This document shows, piece by piece, positions 32,126-42,207 of a DNA stretch of 64,000 bases (within the stretch, counting starts at the first letter, position 1; the number at the start of each line of letters is the position of its first letter). The notes beneath the pieces are model-generated. The model had not been told where the DNA came from, made no database searches, and saw only the letters and a program-made list of their open reading frames with translations. The position numbers were made by a program, and so were the translations under genes. Source of the stretch: Flavitalea plasmicola (GTDB lineage Bacteria > Bacteroidota > Bacteroidia > Chitinophagales > Chitinophagaceae); assembly GCF_030546645.1 (NCBI RefSeq), contig NZ_JAUOTO010000008.1, forward strand, positions 62,001 through 126,000, read 5' to 3'.

Positions 32126-34057
32126 TTACAGCGAAAAAGCTACCAGATAATCCCCCATCGGCGTTCCCAGCTTGGCATGTCCGCCCGCAGCGATCACAAT
32201 ATACTGTTTTCCAGCGATGGAATAGGTCATCGGTGTAGCCTGGCCCCCTGCCGGTAATGCATATTCCCAAAGCAAAGCCCCTGTCCGTTTATCAAATGCC
32301 CTTAGATGGCTATCCATGCTGGCCGCCACGAACACCAGGTTGCCTTCCGTAACGATCGCCCCCCCGAAATTGATCGAGCCCCAGTTTCTTGCCTCCGGGT
32401 ATTGCCGCGGGTCCATCATATACCCCAGCGGCACTTCCCATTTTTTCAGGCCTGTATGCAGGTCGATAGCCAGCAGGGTGCCCCAGGGTGGCTGGCTTTG
32501 CATGATAAACCCTTTTTCCGGGCCTGCTTTGAAAAGGTAACCCCGTTTCATAATATAAGGCGTACCCGCCTGCCGCCCCGTTTCCGCCCGCATTATTTCC
32601 TCACTTTCCCGTTCCAGTTGTCCTACTTCCTCCCGGGGCAACATCCGGATCACAGCCGGCACCCGGTTGATATTCGTGATGAGCAGCTGCTGCACGGGAT
32701 CGTAGCACATGCCGCCCCAATGGATCCCTCCGACATTGCCGGGCGCCATGATACTGCCCTGGTAACTGGGCGGGGTAAATGGTCCCTTGTTCAATAGTTT
32801 CTCCACCCGCCGGACAGCTTCCTCTTTTTCCGCCGGCGTAGGGCCCCAGGCATCCGCCACGCTAAAGCCCTGCAAACCCAGCGGCGCCGGGAGCACCGGA
32901 AAGGGCTGGGTGGGCCAGGCTTCCTCCCCGTTGACCGTAGAAGCGGGTACGGGCCGCTCTTCCACAGGAAAAAGAGACTTTCCCGTCTCCCGGTCCAGGA
33001 TGAATACATGCCCCATCTTCGTGCCCACCGCCACAGCCGGTACCTTCCGTCCGCCTTTCGTCACGGTGATCAGCATCGGCTGGGCCGCAATGTCATAGTC
33101 CCATAGATCATGATGAACCACCTGGAAATACCAGGCCATTTTACCCGTGGCCGCATGCAGCGCAACGACGGAATTGGCATAGAGATTCTTACCCTTTCGC
33201 TCCCCCCCATAATAGTCCGGGCTTGGGCTGGTGGTCGGAACAAAAACAAGTCCCCTCTCCGCATCCGTCGATAACACCGACCAGGCGTTGGCCCCGCCCG
33301 TTCTCCCGACATTAGGCCCCACCCAGGTCTTGCCGGCTGTGTCTCCGGGATCATGGACGGCAATAGGATCCCAGGTCCATCGCAGGTTGCCGCTGTGCAC
33401 ATCATAAGCCCGGACGACTCCCGGAGGATAGTCCATCCGCTGGTTGTCCCCCAGGGATGATCCTACGATCACCATATCGCCCATGATGGCAGGAGGGGAC
33501 GTTTCCGCAAGGTCTTTCCCAAGTCCTTCTTTCAGGTCCACCGCACCCTCTTTTCCAAAATAAGGTATCGGCTTACCTCTCGCAGCATCAAGGGCGATTA
33601 GCTGGCCATCGAGCGTGGCTATAAATATCTTTTGGGGCGTCGCACCCGCGGGCCACCCCGCTACTCCTCTCGAAGCCATGTCGGAGTAACCCCTGTGCAG
33701 ATCGATGTGCGGATCATACACCCATTTCTCCTTGCCATCGGCCGCATTTACCGCTATGACCCGGCTGCTGGCCGTGCTAAAATACAATGTGCCCCCTATC
33801 ATGATCGGCGTTGCTTCAAAAGCAGCCTGCTCCATCTTATTGGTCCCCTCATAGGTCTTTAGCTCACCGGTGCGATAGACCCATGCCAGCTTGAGCCGGC
33901 TTACATTGCTGTCATTGATCTGCCGGAGCTTCGCATAACGGCCGCCCCCCGCATCGCATCCATAAAAAGGCCACGCACCATCACGCGTTTGCCCGATGGT
34001 TGATAGGGCCGGCAGCAGAAAGACGCACAGCAACAGCTGATATCTCGTTACTTTCAT
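32126..34057 (-). CDS. PQQ-dependent membrane-type dehydrogenase (quinoprotein glucose dehydrogenase-like)
   Basis: The ATG at 34057 starts a signal peptide (MKVTRYQLLLCVFLLPALST, then IGQ). The 643-residue protein is an eight-bladed quinoprotein propeller: WPFYGCDAGGGRYAKLRQIN, repeated W-docking blades such as AVNAADGKEKWVYD and ALHAATGKMAWYFQVVHHD, LWDYDIAAQPML, and NWGSINFGGAIVTEGNLVFV. It lacks the N-terminal membrane helices of E. coli Gcd, so it is periplasmic. It should oxidise a sugar or alcohol using PQQ. No PQQ synthesis genes are in the window, so the cofactor must come from elsewhere in the genome or outside the cell. Substrate unknown. Confidence 0.88.
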   Translation of the reverse strand: MKVTRYQLLLCVFLLPALSTIGQTRDGAWPFYGCDAGGGRYAKLRQINDSNVSRLKLAWVYRTGELKTYEGTNKMEQAAFEATPIMIGGTLYFSTASSRVIAVNAADGKEKWVYDPHIDLHRGYSDMASRGVAGWPAGATPQKIFIATLDGQLIALDAARGKPIPYFGKEGAVDLKEGLGKDLAETSPPAIMGDMVIVGSSLGDNQRMDYPPGVVRAYDVHSGNLRWTWDPIAVHDPGDTAGKTWVGPNVGRTGGANAWSVLSTDAERGLVFVPTTSPSPDYYGGERKGKNLYANSVVALHAATGKMAWYFQVVHHDLWDYDIAAQPMLITVTKGGRKVPAVAVGTKMGHVFILDRETGKSLFPVEERPVPASTVNGEEAWPTQPFPVLPAPLGLQGFSVADAWGPTPAEKEEAVRRVEKLLNKGPFTPPSYQGSIMAPGNVGGIHWGGMCYDPVQQLLITNINRVPAVIRMLPREEVGQLERESEEIMRAETGRQAGTPYIMKRGYLFKAGPEKGFIMQSQPPWGTLLAIDLHTGLKKWEVPLGYMMDPRQYPEARNWGSINFGGAIVTEGNLVFVAASMDSHLRAFDKRTGALLWEYALPAGGQATPMTYSIAGKQYIVIAAGGHAKLGTPMGDYLVAFSL

Positions 34058-34198
34058 AGAATTATTTTTTTTAAATGTACCATTTGACTGAGCCGCGCGC
34101 AATCATCTTTGACCAATAGGCGTTTTATGTTGACATGCGGCATTTGATAATAATTATTTAATTTACCATTCCCTTTTGCATTCTCTACTTTGCGCAAA

Positions 34199-36358
34199 AT
34201 GGGCATAATGGCAGAATTAATGAAAAGAAAAACGATAGCAAGGGATATTAGCTGGCTTTCATTCAATAGCAGGGTCTTGCAGGAGGCCGCCGATCCTTCG
34301 GTACCCCTGCGGGAAAGGATACGGTTCTTAGGCATTTTCTCCAATAATATGGACGAGTTCTTCCGGGTAAGGGTAGCCACGCTGAAAAGAATGAGTGAAT
34401 ACAGCGGCCGTAAGACCAGGATCAATATGCACCTGGAAGTATCTCCCGATAAGATCCTGGGTGATATACAATCCATGGTCATGGAACAAAACGAGGAGTT
34501 TGACACGATCTGGAGCGATATCCGTAAGGAAATGGAAAAGGAGAAGGTATTCCTGGTGTCGGAAGATCACCTGGACCAGACCCAGCAGCAATTCATCCAG
34601 AATTACTTCGAAGAAGAAGTTCGCTCCAATATCATCCCCCTCATGATCGAAAGCATCCCCCAGTTCCCTTACCTGCGGGATAAATCCATCTACCTGGGTG
34701 TGGTGCTTTCCCGGCAGGATGGGAGCATGAAGCGAAAGTATGCATTGATAGAAGTTCCCAGCAGGGTATTGGGCCGTTTTGTCCAGCTGCCCTCCGCAAC
34801 GATGGATGAACATCACATCATCCTGCTGGAAGACATTATCCGGTATAACCTCCGCAGCATCTTCGCTTATTTCGGCTACGACACCTACGGTTCCTGGGCC
34901 TTCAAGGTCACCCGCGACGCAGAGATCGACATCGACAACGACATCTCCACGACGCTTATACAAAAGATCGAAAAAGGTTTGAAGAATCGCCGCCGGGGTA
35001 AGCCGGTGCGCTTCGTTTATGATAAGGAGATGGACAGTCACCTGCTGGAATACCTGATGAAGCGGCTGAATCTTGCCCGGAAAGACAACCTGATGCCCGG
35101 CGGCCGCATCCATAATTTCAGGCATTTTATGGACTTTCCGGACGTATTCCATAAAAAAGGCCAGCGGAAAAAACCCTTCACGCACCCGCTGCTGATTAAG
35201 ACACCCCGGGTGACGGACGTAGTGCTGGACCAGGACGTCATGCTGCACTTCCCCTATCATTCGTTCAACCCCGTGATCGATATGCTCCGGGAGGCCGCCA
35301 TTGACCCCAACGTCACTACGATCAAGATCACATGCTACAGGCTGGCGAGCAATTCCAAGATCATCAACACCCTGGTCAATGCCGTAAGGAATGGCAAGCA
35401 CGTCACGGTCATGCTGGAGCTCCGGGCCCGCTTTGATGAAGAAGCTAACCTGGAATGGAAAGAAAGATTGGAGGACGAAGGCGTAAAAGTGCTCATCGGC
35501 ATCCCCAACATTAAGATCCATGCCAAGATCTGCCTGATAAAAAAACGCATCAATAACTTCACCATCCACTATGGGTTCGTCAGCACAGGCAACCTCAACG
35601 AAAAGACGGCGAAAGTATATGGCGATCATTGCCTGCTGACATCGGACAGGCATATCATGGCCGACGTGAACAGGATCTTCAATTACCTGGAAAAGTGGAA
35701 GGAAGGGACGGATTCGCTGAGAGCCTGCAAAGCGCTGATCCCCTGCCCTACCAGTCTGCGGAGAGAGCTGATAAAGATGATCACCAGGGAGATCAGGCTG
35801 GCAAAAGAAAAAAAGCCCGCTACGATGACCTTGAAGATGAATTCGCTTTCAGACGAAGAGCTGATCGACAAGCTCTACGAAGCAGCCCGGGCCGGGGTGG
35901 AAATAAAGCTCATCATCCGCGGTATATTCTGCATGTTCTCCGAGAACAGCAAGTTCATCATTCCCGTAAAAGCCATCAGCATCATCGACGAATATCTCGA
36001 ACATGCCAGGGTCTTTATCTTCGGCAACAATGGGAAAGAGAAAGTTTACATATCTTCGGCGGATTGGATGGTGCGCAATCTGGACCACCGCGTGGAAGCC
36101 ACGTGCCCTGTGCTGGATCCCACGATCCGGCATGAATTGATTAAGATCCTGGACATCCAGCTGGCGGACAACGTAAAAGCCAGGTGGCTGGACAATGAAT
36201 TGCTGAACAAATACAAGAAGGACAACCCGGACGTGAAAGTGAGATCCCAGATCGAGATCTATAATTATTTGTACCATAAAGCGCTCCATGGAGAAGAAAC
36301 AAAACCATCTGAAATACCGCAAATACCACCCATAACTCATGCGACTGGCAGCTATTGA
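34199..36358 (+). CDS. ppk1: Polyphosphate kinase 1
   Basis: The frame opens with a TTG at 34190 and has ATGs at 34199, 34208 and 34220; the first ATG is used, but any could be right. The protein of about 719 residues has the four-domain PPK1 layout: RDISWLSFNSRVLQEAADPS, FFRVRVATLKRM, the phospholipase D-like pair with the phosphorylated His in IPNIKIHAKICLI, HYGFVSTGNLNEKTA, and the C-terminal DHRVEATCPVLDP. It reversibly makes polyphosphate from ATP. Its end overlaps the Ppx/GppA gene by 20 bases, so synthesis and breakdown enzymes are made from one transcript. Confidence 0.96.
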   Translation: MGIMAELMKRKTIARDISWLSFNSRVLQEAADPSVPLRERIRFLGIFSNNMDEFFRVRVATLKRMSEYSGRKTRINMHLEVSPDKILGDIQSMVMEQNEEFDTIWSDIRKEMEKEKVFLVSEDHLDQTQQQFIQNYFEEEVRSNIIPLMIESIPQFPYLRDKSIYLGVVLSRQDGSMKRKYALIEVPSRVLGRFVQLPSATMDEHHIILLEDIIRYNLRSIFAYFGYDTYGSWAFKVTRDAEIDIDNDISTTLIQKIEKGLKNRRRGKPVRFVYDKEMDSHLLEYLMKRLNLARKDNLMPGGRIHNFRHFMDFPDVFHKKGQRKKPFTHPLLIKTPRVTDVVLDQDVMLHFPYHSFNPVIDMLREAAIDPNVTTIKITCYRLASNSKIINTLVNAVRNGKHVTVMLELRARFDEEANLEWKERLEDEGVKVLIGIPNIKIHAKICLIKKRINNFTIHYGFVSTGNLNEKTAKVYGDHCLLTSDRHIMADVNRIFNYLEKWKEGTDSLRACKALIPCPTSLRRELIKMITREIRLAKEKKPATMTLKMNSLSDEELIDKLYEAARAGVEIKLIIRGIFCMFSENSKFIIPVKAISIIDEYLEHARVFIFGNNGKEKVYISSADWMVRNLDHRVEATCPVLDPTIRHELIKILDIQLADNVKARWLDNELLNKYKKDNPDVKVRSQIEIYNYLYHKALHGEETKPSEIPQIPPITHATGSY

Positions 36359-37232
36359 TATCGGGAGCAACGCGGCAAGGCTGCTTATCTCTGACGTATC
36401 CATCAACAACGGAAAGACAGAATTCAATAAGATCAACCTGGTCCGCGTCCCGCTGCGCCTGGGTTTCGATGTCTTTGAAAAAAAGGAGATCTCTCCGGAA
36501 AAGACCGACATGATCCTCCATACCATCAAGGCGTACAAGCATCTCCTGGACGCCTATGGCGTGCTCCATATAAAGGCGGCGGCCACCTCTGCCATGCGCG
36601 ATGCCGTCAACGCCCGGGCCATCATAGACCGCGTCCGGAATGAGACTGGTATTCCCATCGAAGTCATCAGCGGGGGCAACGAAGCCGCATTGATCTATGA
36701 GAACCATATCGCGGAAAACATGGACAAGGACCACGCCTATCTCTACATCGACGTAGGCGGGGGAAGCACGGAGCTGACTTTTTTTGCGGGGAATAAGCTG
36801 GTTTTTTCCGCGTCTTTCAACATCGGTACCATCCGGCTGCTGAAAGGCCAGGTCGCCGTCAACCAATGGGATAATATGAAGGACTTCATCAAGAAAGAGA
36901 CAAAGGACTTCCCCAATAATATGATCGCCATCGGCTCAGGAGGAAATATCAACAAAATATTCTCTCTGTCTAAACGCAAGGAAGGCAAATCCCTCCACAT
37001 CGATCTGCTGAAGGACTATTACAAGGAGTTCTCTAATTTTTCCCTGGCCGATCGCATGCGGCTTTACAAGCTGCGGGAAGACCGCGCTGATGTCATCGTC
37101 CCCGCCCTGCAGATCTACATCAATGTAATGCGATGGGCCAATGCGCAGGAAATTTATGTGCCTAAGATCGGCCTTGCGGACGGCCTTATACAACACCTGT
37201 ACGCCGACCTGAAAAAAAAGGGTATTACCTGA
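36339..37232 (+). CDS. Ppx/GppA family phosphatase
   Basis: This 297-residue protein of the ASKHA fold has MRLAAIDIGSNAARLLISDV as phosphate-1 loop, ATSAMRDAVNARAII, YLYIDVGGGSTELTFF as phosphate-2 loop, and AIGSGGNINKIFSL as the adenosine-type motif. It corresponds to the catalytic half of exopolyphosphatase without the C-terminal HD-type domain. It may degrade polyphosphate or pppGpp. The 20-base overlap with ppk1 ties it to polyphosphate turnover. The start is an ATG. Short length is normal for Bacteroidota. Confidence 0.92.
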   Translation: MRLAAIDIGSNAARLLISDVSINNGKTEFNKINLVRVPLRLGFDVFEKKEISPEKTDMILHTIKAYKHLLDAYGVLHIKAAATSAMRDAVNARAIIDRVRNETGIPIEVISGGNEAALIYENHIAENMDKDHAYLYIDVGGGSTELTFFAGNKLVFSASFNIGTIRLLKGQVAVNQWDNMKDFIKKETKDFPNNMIAIGSGGNINKIFSLSKRKEGKSLHIDLLKDYYKEFSNFSLADRMRLYKLREDRADVIVPALQIYINVMRWANAQEIYVPKIGLADGLIQHLYADLKKKGIT

Positions 37233-37292
37233 TCTAAAAACTTACTACCTTAGCCTCCCCTTAAACCTTAGCTACCCTTAAATTTTCCCCTT

Positions 37293-38108
37293 ATGTCAGT
37301 ACACACAGACGTTAAGAAAGTGACCACCAATACGCTGCAGAAAATGAAGCAGACGGGGGAAAAGATTTCCATGATCACTGCCTACGATTATTCATTCGCC
37401 AGGATCTTCGACGCGGCAGGCATCGACGTCATCCTTGTCGGCGACTCCGCTTCCAATGTAATGGCAGGCCACGAAACCACGCTCCCCATCACCCTCGATC
37501 AGATGATCTATCACGCGTCCTCCGTGCTGCGGGCCGTGAACAGAAGCTTCGTCGTCGTCGACCTGCCTTTCGGCTCCTATCAATCCAACTCCAAAGAAGC
37601 CCTGGCTTCCGCTATTCGCATCATGAAGGAGACCGGCGCACATGCCGTCAAACTGGAAGGAGGCGAAGAGATCCTGGAATCCGTTAAAAGGATCCTCGCC
37701 GCAGGAGTGCCCGTCATGGGCCACCTGGGCCTTACCCCCCAGTCCATCTATAAATTCGGTACCTATACGGTACGCGCAAAGGAAGAAGCTGAAGCAGAAA
37801 AACTTAAAAAGGATGCGCATATCCTGGAAGATGCCGGTTGCTTCGGACTGGTGCTGGAAAAGATACCGGCCCTGCTGGCCAAAGAGGTTTCCGAAAGTCT
37901 CCACATTCCCACCATCGGCATAGGGGCAGGAAAACATTGCGACGGTCAGGTCCTCGTCATGCATGACCTCTTAGGCATCAATACCGAGTTCAAACCCCGC
38001 TTCCTCCGCCGTTACCTGGACATACACGAACAAACCACCGCCGCTATCCAGCAATACATTCACGATGTAAAATCCCGGAGCTTCCCTAACGAGCAGGAAC
38101 AATACTAG
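37293..38108 (+). CDS. panB: 3-methyl-2-oxobutanoate hydroxymethyltransferase
   Basis: 271 residues with the PanB core: [70 protein letters not shown] and [20 protein letters not shown]. It transfers a hydroxymethyl group from methylene-THF to ketoisovalerate, the first step of pantothenate (coenzyme A) synthesis. Catalytic Glu is in the VLEKIP segment near residue 192. It sits 60 bases after the Ppx gene; panC and panD are not in the window. Confidence 0.97.
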   Translation: MSVHTDVKKVTTNTLQKMKQTGEKISMITAYDYSFARIFDAAGIDVILVGDSASNVMAGHETTLPITLDQMIYHASSVLRAVNRSFVVVDLPFGSYQSNSKEALASAIRIMKETGAHAVKLEGGEEILESVKRILAAGVPVMGHLGLTPQSIYKFGTYTVRAKEEAEAEKLKKDAHILEDAGCFGLVLEKIPALLAKEVSESLHIPTIGIGAGKHCDGQVLVMHDLLGINTEFKPRFLRRYLDIHEQTTAAIQQYIHDVKSRSFPNEQEQY

Positions 38109-38202
38109 TTTCCCCCGCAGAAGCATTTTTTCATACAGAATGCCGGTTGAATGATTTTTTATAATCATTTATTGTTAACTTGAAGTAACCAAAGCAAATT
38201 GT

Positions 38203-41043
38203 ATGAGAAAACCGATCCTGGTGTTTATTATGTTAATTATTTATGTCTATGCGCACGCTCAGAATACCCTTAAAGGTAAAGTGACGGACAGCAGGACAGG
38301 AAATCCCGTATCAGGGGCATCAGTTAAAGTAAAACATTCAAAAACAGGCACTTCTACTGACAATAGCGGTAGTTTTACGTTACAGGTCAAACAGGGAGAC
38401 CTCCTGGAGGTCAGCAGCATCGGTTATACCACCCAAACAATCACCGTTTCCGACGTCGCCACCGTCACTATTGTCCTGGAACCCAGCTCCACTGAATTGA
38501 AAGAGATCGTTTTCGTGGGCAGCCGGGGAGCGGGAAGGGCCAAGACCGAGACCCCCGTCCCGGTGGATGTCATTAAGATCAACCAGATCGACCTGCCCAC
38601 CGCCAAAATGGACCTGACGTCTGTCCTGAATATAGCGGCCCCCTCTTTCAACTATAATAAACAGAGCGGCGCGGATGGCGCCGACCATGTCGACCTTGGT
38701 ACCCTGAGAGGCCTGGGCCCTGACCAGACACTCGTGCTCATCAACGGCAAGAGAAGGCACCAGACGGCCTTTGTCGGCTTGTTCGGCACCCGCGGCAGAG
38801 GCAGCTCAGGAGTAGACCTCAACGCCTTCCCCGAAGCTTCCGTTGACAGGATAGAGATCCTGCGTGACGGCGCTTCCGCCCAATATGGCTCCGATGCCAT
38901 CGCCGGCGTCATCAATATCATCCTTAAGAAAGACCCCGGTCACCTCAGCGTCAACGCAGGCTGGGGCGGCTACTACGATCATAAATTCAATTCACGGAAA
39001 TTCAATGCCGGCAACCAATACTATTCCGGCAGCGCCATCGACGGCAACACCTTTACTTTATCGCTCAACGATGGGATCGCTCTTGGCAAAAAAGGAGGAT
39101 TCATTAACATAGGAGCCGACTTGCTGCTGCAGGGGAAAACTTACCGGCAGGCTGATACGGCTAACTGGCAGACCGATAAGAATGCCCTGCCTTTTATCAA
39201 CAGCGGGCGCAGGGCCTTCGGTGACGGGTCACTCAAATCCGGCGGCCTTATGTACAATATGGAGCTGCCGGCCGGCGGCGCGACATTCTATTCCTTTGGC
39301 GGATATAATTACAAGGCTTCCGACGCTTACGCCTACTCCCGCAACTGGAGCGCCAAACCCGAACGTTTTCCCGTAGACAATAACGCCGATCTGCTGTTCG
39401 TACCCGGCATCATGCGCAAAACCAATGACGGAGAGACCTATTATAACCCTCATATACAAACGCATATCCAGGATGCTTCCCTTGCGCTGGGTATCAAAGG
39501 AACGACGGCAAACGCATGGACCTGGGACCTGAGCAATACCCTGGGAAGAAATGACTTCCATTACTACGGTGACAAGACCTTTAATGCCTCCAACATTGGT
39601 AAGACCACACCCACTCACTTTGACGACGGCGGTTTCAACTTCCTGCAGAACACCGTCAACCTGGATTTCGGCAAGTCATTCAAATCCGTAGCCAGCGGAC
39701 TCAACCTGGGCCTGGGCGCCGAGTTCCGGTATGAACGATACGCCATCTATAAAGGGGAATTTGGCTCTTACGGAGCATATGACTCCAACGAACGGATCTA
39801 TTCCAACCTGATTGGAGATGGCAATGGCGACTCCCTCCGCGCTCCCGCGGCCGGCGCACAGGGCTTTCCCGGCTTCAGCCCCGCAGATGTCAAGACAGCC
39901 CACCGCACGAACCTGGGTCTTTATGCCGACGCTGAATTGAATATCACCAATGCCTGGCTCGTGGATGGCGCCGTCCGGTTTGAACATTATTCCGATTTCG
40001 GCTCCGTCGCCACTGTCAAGCTGGCCACCCGCTATAAGCTGCTGGACAACCTGAATATCCGCGGCTCCGTCAGCACGGGCTACCGGGCCCCTTCCCTGCA
40101 GCAGATCAATTTCAGCAATACCCTTACTTCCTTCAGCGGCGGCGCCCTCGTGCAGAGCCGGATCGCCGACAACAACGACCCCATCACCCGCGCGGCAGGT
40201 ATCCCGAAGCTGAAAGAGGAAACCTCGGTCAATGCCAGCGCCGGCTTTAGCTGGAAAGCAGCCAAAGGGCTCACCTTCACCGTGGATGGCTACTGGGTAA
40301 AAATGAAGAACAGGGTCGTCCTCTCTGGTCTCTTCAGCAAGGATGACGCCACGCTGCCCGCTTCCTTCACTTCGCAGTTCCCGGCTGATGTATCTACCGT
40401 GCAATTCTTTTCCAATGCGGTTAATACTACCAATAAAGGCATCGATATCATAGCCGATTACGCCGCCCGCTGGGAAAAGAACAGCTTCCATGTCCTGCTG
40501 GCTGGCAATCTGCAAAAAATGACCATCGATGAGATCCATGTCCCTGCAGCGCTCAACGGCACCGTGCTCAACCAGAAGACGTTTTATAGCGACAGGGAAA
40601 AAGCGTTCCTGCTGGCCTCAGCGCCCAATCATAAATTTGCCCTCAGCCTGGATTACAATTTCGATAAGTTCGGCTTTGGCACCCATTTCACCTATTTCGG
40701 CAAGATCAAGCTGATGGGCTTTGGCGCCGCCACCGCCGACAATCCAAACCAGACAGGTATCAATCCCATGGTGCCCACCGACGCAGATGATACGAAGCTG
40801 GTACCTGAAATATTCAACTTCAATGGCAAAACGGTCACAGATGTCTACGCATCCTACAAGCTCTGCAGTCATGCAACCGTCTTCATCGGCGCCGACAACT
40901 TATTCAATATTCATCCTGACCTGGGTGTAAATCCCCAGGCGAAAGGCTGGGCAGGCGACAACGAGTCCGGCGGCCCCTGGGACAGCGTCCAGATGGGCTT
41001 CAACGGTCTCCGCCTCTTCGGTAAACTTGCTTTGACCTTCTGA
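38203..41043 (+). CDS. TonB-dependent outer membrane receptor with carboxypeptidase-like domain
   Basis: 946 residues. Signal peptide MRKPILVFIMLIIYVYAHAQ, then a carboxypeptidase-regulatory-like (CarboxypepD_reg) domain at about 22-100 (LKGKVTDSRTGNPVSGASVK). A TonB plug follows (VFVGSRGAGRAKTETPVPVD; RGLGPDQTLVLINGKRRHQT; VDRIEILRDGASAQYGSDAI), then a 22-strand-type barrel ending in LRLFGKLALTF with a C-terminal Phe. It is of the type with no adjacent SusD-like partner, so the substrate may be a siderophore, vitamin or small glycan rather than a polysaccharide. An inverted repeat follows its stop codon. Confidence 0.93.
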   Translation: MRKPILVFIMLIIYVYAHAQNTLKGKVTDSRTGNPVSGASVKVKHSKTGTSTDNSGSFTLQVKQGDLLEVSSIGYTTQTITVSDVATVTIVLEPSSTELKEIVFVGSRGAGRAKTETPVPVDVIKINQIDLPTAKMDLTSVLNIAAPSFNYNKQSGADGADHVDLGTLRGLGPDQTLVLINGKRRHQTAFVGLFGTRGRGSSGVDLNAFPEASVDRIEILRDGASAQYGSDAIAGVINIILKKDPGHLSVNAGWGGYYDHKFNSRKFNAGNQYYSGSAIDGNTFTLSLNDGIALGKKGGFINIGADLLLQGKTYRQADTANWQTDKNALPFINSGRRAFGDGSLKSGGLMYNMELPAGGATFYSFGGYNYKASDAYAYSRNWSAKPERFPVDNNADLLFVPGIMRKTNDGETYYNPHIQTHIQDASLALGIKGTTANAWTWDLSNTLGRNDFHYYGDKTFNASNIGKTTPTHFDDGGFNFLQNTVNLDFGKSFKSVASGLNLGLGAEFRYERYAIYKGEFGSYGAYDSNERIYSNLIGDGNGDSLRAPAAGAQGFPGFSPADVKTAHRTNLGLYADAELNITNAWLVDGAVRFEHYSDFGSVATVKLATRYKLLDNLNIRGSVSTGYRAPSLQQINFSNTLTSFSGGALVQSRIADNNDPITRAAGIPKLKEETSVNASAGFSWKAAKGLTFTVDGYWVKMKNRVVLSGLFSKDDATLPASFTSQFPADVSTVQFFSNAVNTTNKGIDIIADYAARWEKNSFHVLLAGNLQKMTIDEIHVPAALNGTVLNQKTFYSDREKAFLLASAPNHKFALSLDYNFDKFGFGTHFTYFGKIKLMGFGAATADNPNQTGINPMVPTDADDTKLVPEIFNFNGKTVTDVYASYKLCSHATVFIGADNLFNIHPDLGVNPQAKGWAGDNESGGPWDSVQMGFNGLRLFGKLALTF

Positions 41044-41050
41044 TCTTCAA

Positions 41051-41076
41051 AGGAACGGCCCGTCAGGGCCGTTCCT
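41051..41076 (+). terminator. 11-bp inverted repeat after the TonB receptor gene
   Basis: AGGAACGGCCC and GGGCCGTTCCT pair perfectly around GTCA, eight bases after the stop codon. It lacks a T-run, so it is terminator-like but unproven. Confidence 0.55.
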
Positions 41077-41154
41077 CCATTCACCGGTGTAATTCCTCCA
41101 TTCATCTATATTATTTCTTCCCTAACACCCACGGCCCATAGATTTGAGGTGGAT

Positions 41155-42207
41155 ATGGAGAAAAGGATTGTACAGATCATCATTCACATCGCAGCCTGGG
41201 TCTGCTTTCTCATGGTGCCATTCGTATTTTACCCAAGGCCCAGGGAAATTTCCTTTTTCACGGAAAAATATTTTCTGGTCTCCTTCATTATTACCAATAG
41301 CCTGCTCATTACCTTCTATTATCTCAATACTTTCTTTTTCATTCCCAAATGGCTGGATCAAAAAAAGTTCCTTACCTATGGGTTGATCATACTGGCGCTG
41401 CTCATATTCTTTGGATGCCTTCCCCGCATCTACCATTATTTTTTTGCCAGCTGGCAAACGCCTCCGCCGGGCCCCCGGCCCCCCGGCAGACCCCGCAATT
41501 TCCAGCAGCCCCTCCTCCAACCCGGCAATATTGCCGTATTCCTGCTCATCTTCGTATTCAGCACCGGCATCAAAGTAATCAATCAATGGCTGCGATCCGA
41601 ACAGCGCAACAAGGAGATCGCCAATGAAAAAGTAAACGCCGAGCTCTCTTTCCTGAAAGCGCAGATCAACCCCCATTTCCTCTTCAATACCCTTAATAAC
41701 ATTTACGCGCTGGCCTCCGCACAGTCCGACAAGACTGCCCCTGCCGTCATGAAACTTTCCAGCATCATGCGCTATGTGCTGACGGAAGCCCGCAATGATC
41801 TGGTCCCGCTGGAAAAGGAGATCCAGTTCACCACGCATTATATCGAATTGCAGAAAATGCGCCTTACCGATAAGTCCAGCATCGCGTTCAACGTAAAAGG
41901 CGATCCCCTGGGCAGACAGATCGCACCTCTCCTGCTGCTGCCTTTCGTGGAAAATGCTTTTAAATATGGCGTAAGCACCAGGGAGATCTCCCCCATCTGC
42001 ATTTTGTTGGAAATAAAGAAAGATTCGATGTACTTTAGTGTGACAAATCATAAGCATATCAATACCTTATTGAGGGCGGCGGACAATACGGGTATTGGTA
42101 TCCAAAATACCCGGCGCAGACTCGATCTGCTCTATCCGGACCGCTATGATCTTGCCATTGACGACGGACCCGTTGAATTTACTGTTCATCTAAACATTCA
42201 GGTATAA
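41155..42207 (+). CDS. LytS/YehU-type sensor histidine kinase
   Basis: The ATG at 41155 is used; a GTG two codons upstream is possible. The 350-residue protein has four predicted membrane helices (about residues 7-25, 38-63, 74-90, 126-145). A Pro/Arg-rich loop (PPPGPRPPGRPR) before the fourth helix is unusual. The cytoplasmic part has the His_kinase domain with phospho-acceptor His174 in KAQINPHFLFNTLNN, then an ATPase with the N-box PFVENAFKYG and G-box NTGIGIQNTRRRL. It overlaps the response regulator gene by one base (TAATG) and should phosphorylate it. The stimulus is unknown; no extracellular sensor domain is present. Confidence 0.93.
   Translation: MEKRIVQIIIHIAAWVCFLMVPFVFYPRPREISFFTEKYFLVSFIITNSLLITFYYLNTFFFIPKWLDQKKFLTYGLIILALLIFFGCLPRIYHYFFASWQTPPPGPRPPGRPRNFQQPLLQPGNIAVFLLIFVFSTGIKVINQWLRSEQRNKEIANEKVNAELSFLKAQINPHFLFNTLNNIYALASAQSDKTAPAVMKLSSIMRYVLTEARNDLVPLEKEIQFTTHYIELQKMRLTDKSSIAFNVKGDPLGRQIAPLLLLPFVENAFKYGVSTREISPICILLEIKKDSMYFSVTNHKHINTLLRAADNTGIGIQNTRRRLDLLYPDRYDLAIDDGPVEFTVHLNIQV

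Noticed and set aside
34328-35653. 441-codon open frame antisense to ppk1
   Set aside because: It mirrors the codons of ppk1, which is a strong call, and no promoter or signal supports a second gene.
38150-38169. AT-rich hairpin (AATGATT/AATCATT) upstream of the TonB receptor gene
   Set aside because: Seven AT-rich pairs are too weak, and it does not match a known element.
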